Assembly (NCBI RefSeq): GCF_934561205.1
Contig: NZ_CAKTFU010000004.1
Span: 124,001-188,000, forward strand
Source: an uncultured Gemmiger sp.
Lineage (GTDB): Bacteria; Bacillota; Clostridia; Oscillospirales; Ruminococcaceae
Direction of reading: 5' to 3'
DNA: 64,000 bases
Positions 57,625 to 64,000 of this stretch are shown one piece after another (within the stretch, counting starts at the first letter, position 1; each line of letters begins with the position of its first letter). The notes below the pieces were generated by a model, which was not told where the DNA came from, did no database searches, and saw only the letters and a program-made list of their open reading frames with translations. Both the position numbers and the translations under genes were made by a program.

Positions 57625-59652
57625 TTATTGCGCCTGGGCAGTCAGCCGCTGCAGAATCGGTGCCGAGGCAAGATCCTGCTTTGCGGTGACGGGGGCCGGC
57701 AGCCACCGACCGTTTTCCTCCCGGACAAGGCCCAGCTCCTGTAAAGCCGTTAGGCTTGTCAGGATTTTCCCGGTGTTCTGTGCACCTTCGGCAAAAAAGA
57801 CCGGCTGTAAATCATAGGAGACGACCTGCCCACTGCGGATGCGCTTGTAGAGCGCGACCGTGTCGGCGCGCTGCGGCAAAATGGCGGCGGCGCGTTCTTT
57901 TTCCAGCACGCCGCCCGCCCGGAACGCTTCAAACCAAGCGGATTGCTCCCCGGCGGTGTTGCCGAGCCCGGCGGGACGTATGGCGCGCAGATGCGCCGAC
58001 ACGGCAGGCGAACCGCTGCGCCCCGTAAAGACCGAAAGCTCAAGCGCCGCCTCGACTACGGCACCGGGCTGGTAGGCAAAATTCTGCATGGCAACACCAA
58101 AGGTGGAGGCAAACAGGGTATCGCTGCCCTGCCGCAGCCGCACACGGGTGTGGCGTCCGTCGGCACCCATCGGCCAAAGCCCGTCCACCACGGCATTGCG
58201 AATGAAAAACACGGGGGTGGCGTTGTCCCGTCCGTAGGGGGCCAGCCGATACAACTCCTGTACGTTGGCGAGCGTCAGCTCGGACAGTGCCGCCTCGGCG
58301 TCCAGCTTTAGGGTGACAGCCTCCGCGCGCGGGGCGTGGTGGGCGGCCCATTGGTTGACAGCCTGCCGAAAAGCAGGAAGGTTGGATTCCTCAATTTCCA
58401 CACCCGCAGCAGCCGCGTGGCCGCCAAAACGGGTCAGATACTGCGCGCAGTCACACAGGGCGCTGTGCAAATCAAAGCTGTCGGGGGCACGTCCGCTGCC
58501 GCGACCCTCCCCTTCGTGCAGCGAAATCACGATGGCCGGGCGGCTGTACCGTTCCATCAGGCGCGCAGCCACAATGCCGATCACGCCGGGGTGCCAGTCC
58601 TCCCCCGCTACGACCAGCACGCGGTCGTGGGTGCGGGCGGGGTCGGTCTCCAGCGTTTTCAGGGCCTCGGCAAAGACGGCCTGCTCGGTCTGCTGGCGTT
58701 CTGTATTGATCTCCGCCAGGCGGGCGGCAATGCCCACGGCCTGTTCCTCATCGCCGCAAAGCAGCAGCTTTAAGGCAACGGCTGCGTTGTCCATGCGCCC
58801 GGCGGCGTTCAGCCGGGGGGCTAAGCTGTAACTGACCGTGTCGGCCGTCACAGGGCGGCCAAGGCAGCCCGCGTTCTCCAACAGCGCGTGCAGACCGGGG
58901 CGCATGGTGTCCTGCAAAAGCGCCAGCCCCTCGCGCACCAACGTGCGGTTTTCTCCCACAAGGGGCATCACGTCGGCCACGGTGCCAAGGGCGACCAGTT
59001 CGCCGTACATTTCCAGCAGTTCACCGGGGTCGCAGCCTTCCAGTGCGGCGCACAGCTTAAAGGCAACACCCGCGCCGCACAGATCCTTAAAGGGGCTTTC
59101 ATCATCGGTGCGTTTGGGGTCAACAACAGCTATGGCATCGGGCAGGGTGTCACCGGGCAGGTGGTGGTCGGTGATCACAAGATCCAGCCCCAGCGCCTTG
59201 GCGCAGGCGGCCTCCTCCACGGCAGAAATGCCGTTGTCCACCGTCACGACCAGCTTAAAGCCCTTTTGGGCAAGGCTTTCCAGCGCCGTGCGGGTCAGGC
59301 CGTAGCCGCTGCCGCGGGTGGGCAGCTTGCAGCGCACATGCGCACCCATGCTGCTCAGGCACTCATACAAAATGGCAGTGGCGGAGATGCCGTCCACGTC
59401 ATAGTCGCCGTAGATGACGATCAACTCCTCGTTTTCGACCGCCTGTTCAATGCGCGCCACGGCCTTGTCCATATCCCGCATCAGAAACGGGTCGGACAGC
59501 GGCTCCCCTGCGCCCAAAAGCGCCTGTGCCTCGTCGGGGCCGCAGCCCCGCGCTGCCAGAACTCTGCGCAGCAGAACGCCGCATCCTTGGGCGGCAAGTG
59601 CCTGTTCATCCGCCGCAGCGGAGGGTTTTATCTGCCATGCAGGATAGATCAT
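57625..59652 (-). CDS. recJ: Single-stranded-DNA exonuclease RecJ
   Basis: 5'-3' ssDNA exonuclease for recombination and mismatch repair. The 675-residue protein has the DHH motif set: GDYDVDG (82-88), DN in TVDNG, DHH at 162-164, and the DHHA1 GGHAAAAG motif, followed by an OB domain and a C-terminal winged-helix-like region (about 580-675). ATG at 59652 overlaps the upstream stop (ATGA) with AAGGAG before it. It would supply excision activity for the MutS/MutL genes in this window. Confidence 0.94.
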   Translation of the reverse strand: MIYPAWQIKPSAAADEQALAAQGCGVLLRRVLAARGCGPDEAQALLGAGEPLSDPFLMRDMDKAVARIEQAVENEELIVIYGDYDVDGISATAILYECLSSMGAHVRCKLPTRGSGYGLTRTALESLAQKGFKLVVTVDNGISAVEEAACAKALGLDLVITDHHLPGDTLPDAIAVVDPKRTDDESPFKDLCGAGVAFKLCAALEGCDPGELLEMYGELVALGTVADVMPLVGENRTLVREGLALLQDTMRPGLHALLENAGCLGRPVTADTVSYSLAPRLNAAGRMDNAAVALKLLLCGDEEQAVGIAARLAEINTERQQTEQAVFAEALKTLETDPARTHDRVLVVAGEDWHPGVIGIVAARLMERYSRPAIVISLHEGEGRGSGRAPDSFDLHSALCDCAQYLTRFGGHAAAAGVEIEESNLPAFRQAVNQWAAHHAPRAEAVTLKLDAEAALSELTLANVQELYRLAPYGRDNATPVFFIRNAVVDGLWPMGADGRHTRVRLRQGSDTLFASTFGVAMQNFAYQPGAVVEAALELSVFTGRSGSPAVSAHLRAIRPAGLGNTAGEQSAWFEAFRAGGVLEKERAAAILPQRADTVALYKRIRSGQVVSYDLQPVFFAEGAQNTGKILTSLTALQELGLVREENGRWLPAPVTAKQDLASAPILQRLTAQAQ

Positions 59653-60809
59653 TTCGGTTGGCTCCTTGTAGTAAAGTCGCTTTCAAAGTCGTGGGTCAGA
59701 CCGTCCTGACGCAGCATGGCTTCCAAAGTGTCGATCTCGGTAGAAACATCTAAGCTGACGTCCTCCAGCAGGGTGTCGTACAGCTTGGTGTAGGCAAGGT
59801 TCAAGGTGTGCAAAATGGCGGTGATATCGCGGCGGATGTCGGCGGCACTGCCGGTATCGTCCCCCAGCCCCAGCGCGGTATCCAGCAGCTTGCGGGTGGT
59901 GGGCAGGTAGTAGTCCCGCAGCCGGCGCAGCTGGGGCAGCTGCTCAGGGTGGGCAGCGGTAAAGTCCAGCATGGCGCGGCAGGTTTTTTGCATTTGGGCA
60001 AGCTCGGCATCGGTGTCCCCGCCAAGGCAGCCCCGGCAGCTTTGCAGGTAGGCAAAAAAGGCTTCGCACTCGCAGCGGAACTGCTCAGTCTCGCTCAAAG
60101 GCTCGGCGGGCGCAGGGGTCTCGGCGGGCGGTTGGGTTTCGGCCGGGTGGTACAGCGTATCGTCAAAATACAGGGTGCTGAAATCCGCACTATACGCAGC
60201 CCCAGGGAAATCCCCGTCTGCCACCGCTTTTTGTACGTCCTTGTAGACCTGCTCCTGTTTCAGCAGGGCGGTGCGGGCAAGACTTGGCAGGTCGCACTGC
60301 CAGTCCCGCGCGGCGCGCAGCAGCTTGCGCAGACGGCTGAAATAGAAAAGCTTGCGCATCCCGGCAACTGCCATATACAAAAAGCCCAGCATGGCGGGAT
60401 ACGAACAAAAAAACAAGATCGGGAACACCCGAAAGGCGGCATCGGATACGCCCAGCGCCGCGGGACCTACGCCCCACAAAATGCCCATGACCAGCGCCGT
60501 AATGCCAAAAATGCCGGTAAAGGTCCAGCCCACAGCGGTCAGCGCAATGCCGGCAGAATACCCGCCGTTTTTCAGCTTGTAATCGAGGCGGCGTTTCCAT
60601 GCGGCAAAGCTGTCCGGCGGTGCGCCGCGGGCAGCGGAAATGGCATCCCCCGCCTGTGCCAGCGCGTCCGAAAGGCTGCCCAGCACCGTGGCGCCGACAC
60701 CGGTGCCGAACTGCACGGCGTTGTCCAGCAAATCGCCCAGATCGTGGTCAAGATTGTATTTAAAGTCGGATTTCAGGTTGTGTTTAAAGTCGTTGTTGTT
60801 TTGCGGCAT
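59649..60809 (-). CDS. XpaC-like membrane protein
   Basis: A 386-residue protein with two hydrophobic blocks (about 88-115 and 125-150) and a cytoplasmic helical C-terminal domain (about 240-386) that resembles the XpaC/5-bromo-4-chloroindolyl-phosphate-hydrolysis family. A Pro/Glu-rich linker (about 218-236) separates them. The family's true function is not known; its companion TelA is absent here. It overlaps recJ by 4 bases and starts 9 bases after the flavoprotein gene. Confidence 0.7.
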   Translation of the reverse strand: MPQNNNDFKHNLKSDFKYNLDHDLGDLLDNAVQFGTGVGATVLGSLSDALAQAGDAISAARGAPPDSFAAWKRRLDYKLKNGGYSAGIALTAVGWTFTGIFGITALVMGILWGVGPAALGVSDAAFRVFPILFFCSYPAMLGFLYMAVAGMRKLFYFSRLRKLLRAARDWQCDLPSLARTALLKQEQVYKDVQKAVADGDFPGAAYSADFSTLYFDDTLYHPAETQPPAETPAPAEPLSETEQFRCECEAFFAYLQSCRGCLGGDTDAELAQMQKTCRAMLDFTAAHPEQLPQLRRLRDYYLPTTRKLLDTALGLGDDTGSAADIRRDITAILHTLNLAYTKLYDTLLEDVSLDVSTEIDTLEAMLRQDGLTHDFESDFTTRSQPK

Positions 60810-60818
60810 ATCCGTTCC

Positions 60819-62414
60819 TTACTTCTGCGGTGCATAATTTTCCATCAATTTGGCGGCGCAGCGCACACCGTCCACGGCGGCGGTCATAATGCCGCCCGCA
60901 TAACCGGCGCCCTCGCCGCAGGGGTACAACCCCGGCAGGCTCAGGCATTGCAGGTCATCTTTTCCGCGCACAAGGCGCACGGGGCTGCTGGTGCGGGTTT
61001 CCAGACCCGTCAAAACGGCGTCGGGTGCGCGGTAAGCGGCCATTTTGCGACCAAAATCACCCAGGCCCTGCCGCAAAGCGGCAGAGAGTTCGCCGGGCAA
61101 AAGGCTGCCCAAATCGCAGGGGGTCACGCCGCGGGGGTAGCTGGGCTGCACGCGGTCAAGCGCAAGTTCACTGCCGCCCGAAAGAAAGCTGCCCACGGTC
61201 TGGGCGGGGGCGGCATATCCCCCGCCGCCCGCGCGGAACGCTGCCTGCTCTAACTCGCGCTGAAAGGCCACGGCCTTGGCGGGGTCGTTGTCAAAGTCGC
61301 GTCCGTCCACACTGACGACGACGGCGGCATTGGCATTTTTGCCGTCGCGGGCGTGCAGACTCATGCCGTTGGTCACGACACCGCCCGCCTCGCTGGCAGC
61401 GGCGCATACCACGCCGCCCGGACACATACAAAAGGTGTAGACGCACCGCCCGCCGCCGACATGGCTGCTGAGCTGATATTCGCCCTTGGGCAGGGCGGGG
61501 TGTCCGGCTGCGCCATGGTACAGGCTTTCGTCAATATCGGTTTGCAGGTGTTCGGCGCGAAAGCCCACCGAGAAGGGCTTACATTCCAGCGGAAGTCCCT
61601 GCCGATGCAAAACGGCAAAGGTGTCGCGGGCGCTGTGCCCCACAGCCAGAATCAGCTGCTCACAGGCGATGTTCCCATCGGTGGTTGTGATGCCCGCCAA
61701 GCGCCCGCCGCGCACGGTAAGCCCGGTCAGGGCGGTGTTGAAGCGCACCTCCCCGCCCAGGGACTCGATCTCGGCGCGGATATTGCGGATGACGCCCCGC
61801 AACAGATCGGTACCTACATGGGGCTTTTGCCGCCAGGCAATATCGGCGGGGGCGCCGTGCGCCAAAAAGGCTTCCGTCACAAACCCGCAAAGGGGGTCCC
61901 CTGCGCGGGTGGTCAGCTTGCCGTCCGAAAACGTTCCCGCGCCGCCCTCGCCAAACTGGATGTTGGCGTTCGGGTCAAGCTCGCCGGTGGCCTCAAAATG
62001 CTCGACGGCGCGCACGCGCTCGTCCAGGGCGGGGCCGCGCTCCAATACCAGCGGGCGGTAGCCGTGGCGGGCCAGCAGCAGGGCGGCAAAAAGCCCGGCA
62101 GGGCCAAGCCCCACCACGACGGGGCGGTGCATCAGCGGTGCGCTGCCCGTGGCAAAGCGGTATTGCGGGGCGGCGGCAAAGCTGACGCCGGGCATATCGG
62201 CCAAAGCGGCCTCCTGCCGTTCATCGGGCAGGGACACGGCGATCGTGTATACCAGCACGGGCTTGCCGCGCCGTGCGTCCACCGAAAGCCGCGCTACGCC
62301 GCAATGGGCAGCCTGGGAAGGGCGCAGGTGCAAAATGCGCAGCGCCTTGGCGGCGGCCTCGGCATCGGGGTCATGCAGGGTGAGCGGTAAGCGGATATTG
62401 CGAACCAAAAGCAT
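60819..62414 (-). CDS. COG2509-type NAD(P)/FAD-dependent oxidoreductase
   Basis: A 531-residue flavoprotein. A short N-terminal domain (about 1-90) precedes the dinucleotide-binding GLGPAGLFAALLLARHG (near 97-113), FGEGGAGTFSDGKL, and the C-terminal CGEGAGYAGGIMTAAVDG FAD motif, split here as CGEGAGYAGG and TAAVDG. This is the uncharacterised COG2509 group common in Clostridia. ATG at 62414 is preferred, with GAGGT 11 bases upstream. It lies 21 bases after cdaR where glmM is often found. Substrate unknown. Confidence 0.88.
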   Translation of the reverse strand: MLLVRNIRLPLTLHDPDAEAAAKALRILHLRPSQAAHCGVARLSVDARRGKPVLVYTIAVSLPDERQEAALADMPGVSFAAAPQYRFATGSAPLMHRPVVVGLGPAGLFAALLLARHGYRPLVLERGPALDERVRAVEHFEATGELDPNANIQFGEGGAGTFSDGKLTTRAGDPLCGFVTEAFLAHGAPADIAWRQKPHVGTDLLRGVIRNIRAEIESLGGEVRFNTALTGLTVRGGRLAGITTTDGNIACEQLILAVGHSARDTFAVLHRQGLPLECKPFSVGFRAEHLQTDIDESLYHGAAGHPALPKGEYQLSSHVGGGRCVYTFCMCPGGVVCAAASEAGGVVTNGMSLHARDGKNANAAVVVSVDGRDFDNDPAKAVAFQRELEQAAFRAGGGGYAAPAQTVGSFLSGGSELALDRVQPSYPRGVTPCDLGSLLPGELSAALRQGLGDFGRKMAAYRAPDAVLTGLETRTSSPVRLVRGKDDLQCLSLPGLYPCGEGAGYAGGIMTAAVDGVRCAAKLMENYAPQK

Positions 62415-62435
62415 ACTTTTCGGGTACCTCAACTC

Positions 62436-63716
62436 TTATTTAACAGTGATCTCGCACTGCACCGTATAGCTGCCGGTGGCAAAGATGCGGGACGATGCGG
62501 GAATCTGGATCGTTACGGGGATAGTCTGCTGCCCGGCGGTCAGGTTCAGGCTCTGGCAGTCGATCTGTGCCACCACGCTGTCGGCCGAAAGATTTTCAAT
62601 ATCTTCGGCGGGGCCGTACAGCTCAACGCCGCTGACAAGGCTGGACAAAATCTCCAGCTCGTAGTTGCTGGGTACGTTGATGGCGCGAATGTTGGAAACA
62701 TTCAGCTTGGTGGAGGTCAAATGGTCGGTGTCAAAGCTCAGGGTAACGTTGGATACACCGTCCAGCGAAACCACACCCGCAGGAAGTTCGATAAGACGCT
62801 GATAATCGCGGCCTATCTCAAATTCCTGTGCCAGGTCAAAATCGGTCACGGCCAGGGAGTCCAGTGCGCTGATGGTGCGGGCAGACCCGGCCACACGCAG
62901 CGTCTGCTGGCTCAGGGAATATTTCAGGCTGTTTACGTCAAAGCCCGTGGGTGTGCCGATGAAATTGACCGCCAACGGCAGCTCGCGCACCTGGTAGATG
63001 GTAAGGGTAACGTTGGCAGAGTCGTTGTCCATCGTGGTGTACAAAGGCGTTACGACCGCACCGTTTTCGTCCCGCATTTCCAGGTTGGCGGGCAGCGTGG
63101 TGGTATCGGCCAGCGGGGTATCGTCGTCAACGGGGGCCACTACGGCGGCGATGCGATCCAGCTCGGATGTCGGGCCGCGCAGTGTGACCTCGGCGGGAAC
63201 GGCGGCGGTACGGTTGAGCATGTAATTTTCTGCCACGGCAATGCCGGAGGTGTCCACCGTGACAGGTACGGTCTTTTCGCTGACCTCATCAAATACGACG
63301 TCTATGTTGGTGGGAGATTCCACCGTACACTTGATGTTGCCGGAAAAGTCGCTTGTATTGGTGATCTTGGCCTGCAGACGCAGGGTGACCTTGCCGGGGC
63401 CGTTGACGCTTGCATAGCTGGGGTAAACCATGATATCGGACGCGGTGATGCTGCCGATGGTGGTCATGTTGCCCTCTACCCGCACGGTCACGCCGGAAAT
63501 ATCCGGCTTTTCCACGATATCCAGCCCCTGGTTGATGTAGGTGGAGGCAGAATACGAATAGTTGATGGGCACGTCGGCGCGGGTCACGTTGCCCTGGGGG
63601 TCAATGTAGACAGTGACCACGATCCAGGTCGCCAGGCCGAAAAGCAATGCCAGAAACATCGAGAAAAAGCGGTTGTCCCAAAGGGAACGGCTATGGGGTT
63701 CATTGGGTGTCGGCAT
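62436..63716 (-). CDS. cdaR: CdaA regulatory protein CdaR (YbbR)
   Basis: Membrane-anchored regulator of the c-di-AMP synthase CdaA. The 426-residue protein has one N-terminal span (about 16-37) and four extracytoplasmic YbbR repeats (roughly 48-125, 130-215, 225-310, 320-426). Its start overlaps cdaA by 17 bases, the normal coupling. Confidence 0.92.
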   Translation of the reverse strand: MPTPNEPHSRSLWDNRFFSMFLALLFGLATWIVVTVYIDPQGNVTRADVPINYSYSASTYINQGLDIVEKPDISGVTVRVEGNMTTIGSITASDIMVYPSYASVNGPGKVTLRLQAKITNTSDFSGNIKCTVESPTNIDVVFDEVSEKTVPVTVDTSGIAVAENYMLNRTAAVPAEVTLRGPTSELDRIAAVVAPVDDDTPLADTTTLPANLEMRDENGAVVTPLYTTMDNDSANVTLTIYQVRELPLAVNFIGTPTGFDVNSLKYSLSQQTLRVAGSARTISALDSLAVTDFDLAQEFEIGRDYQRLIELPAGVVSLDGVSNVTLSFDTDHLTSTKLNVSNIRAINVPSNYELEILSSLVSGVELYGPAEDIENLSADSVVAQIDCQSLNLTAGQQTIPVTIQIPASSRIFATGSYTVQCEITVK

Positions 63717-64000
63717 GGGATGCGATACCTCCTTTGCGCAGGATGCGCTGCAGCAGCGGTACGTTTTCGTCGGAGGTTTCCTCCGGCGGGACGACTTCTT
63801 CCTGCAGCAGGTTGAACAGGTTCTGGCGGTCCAGGCGGCGAATCAACACGCCGTTCTTGGCCAGGGAGATAATACCGGTCTCCTCGCTGACAATGACAAC
63901 GATGGCATCGGAATTCTCGCTCATGCCAAGGCCCGCGCGGTGGCGGGTTCCCATGTCCTTGCCCATTTCCAGGTTGTTGGACAGCGGCAGCACGCAGCCT
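63700..64000 (-). CDS. cdaA: Diadenylate cyclase CdaA, 5' end outside the window
   Basis: The C-terminal 100 or so residues of the membrane-bound c-di-AMP synthase. The DAC-domain RHRAGLGMSE motif (family RHRAA) and the following IVVSEETGxIS-like strand (VVIVSEETG) are present. The DGA motif and the three membrane spans lie beyond the window edge. c-di-AMP controls potassium and osmolyte balance in Firmicutes. Confidence 0.93.
   Translation of the reverse strand, partial: GCVLPLSNNLEMGKDMGTRHRAGLGMSENSDAIVVIVSEETGIISLAKNGVLIRRLDRQNLFNLLQEEVVPPEETSDENVPLLQRILRKGGIASHADTQ

Overview
The window looks like the chromosome of a high-GC, endospore-lineage Firmicute, most likely class Clostridia and probably an Oscillospiraceae/Ruminococcaceae gut anaerobe of the Faecalibacterium-Gemmiger-Subdoligranulum kind. 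That placement is inference. It rests on high GC coding bias, sporulation genes (SpoIIM-type, YabP, YabQ), Firmicute gene orders (mutS-mutL-miaA, sepF-ylmH-divIVA-ileS, mazG-hup-rqcP-yabP-yabQ-divIC-S1, recJ-relA-dtd-MBL-hemZ, cdaA-cdaR) and sigma-A promoters with strong AGGAGG-type ribosome sites. No rRNA, tRNA, CRISPR array, prophage or insertion sequence was seen. Gene density is high and no gene-free stretch exceeds 300 bases.

Layout. 1-22680 (+): nucleotide excision repair (uvrB, cut by the window edge, and uvrA), then tRNA modification and mismatch repair (miaB, a YlbF/YmcA-family gene, mutS, mutL, miaA), a HlyD-like membrane protein, a division cluster (sepF, ylmH, divIVA), ileS, the lspA-rluD-like-Cof-EIIA-DUF1294 operon, and pta. 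22788-25006 (-): pyk-luxS. 25263-26741 (+): yajC, a TIGR04086-type membrane protein and a SpoIIM-type protein whose 3' end overlaps convergent xerD. 26676-32826 (-): xerD, two NUDIX genes on a lower-GC patch with duplicated sequence, and an operon radA-sseB-DUF7916-GyrI-like. 33070-35955 (+): DUF5058 protein, a second membrane protein and a membrane-anchored M20 peptidase.

36018-45888 is a nucleoside uptake and salvage region. On the minus strand are the lipoprotein bmpA, the ABC transporter nupABC and pyrimidine-nucleoside phosphorylase, plus a PflX-type radical SAM gene. Divergent on the plus strand are deoD, cdd and a second, divergent BMP-family lipoprotein. Together they would import nucleosides, deaminate cytidine and release bases and pentose phosphates.

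45920-64000 (-): a NYN-LOTUS protein and a THUMP rRNA methyltransferase preceded by an attenuator-like leader, the S1/divIC/yabQ/yabP/rqcP/hup/mazG block, a zinc-ribbon protein, a uridine-kinase-like protein, hemZ, an MBL hydrolase, dtd, relA, recJ, an XpaC-family protein, a COG2509-type flavoprotein, cdaR and the 3' end of cdaA.

Most genes are housekeeping. The places that most deserve a second look are the rlmL-type leader (47915-48029), the NUDIX patch with an 88-bp repeat (27783-28910), the DUF5058/membrane/M20 operon (33070-35955), the second BMP lipoprotein lacking the usual ribose-binding motif, and the terminator whose stem carries the next gene's ribosome site (25629-25671).
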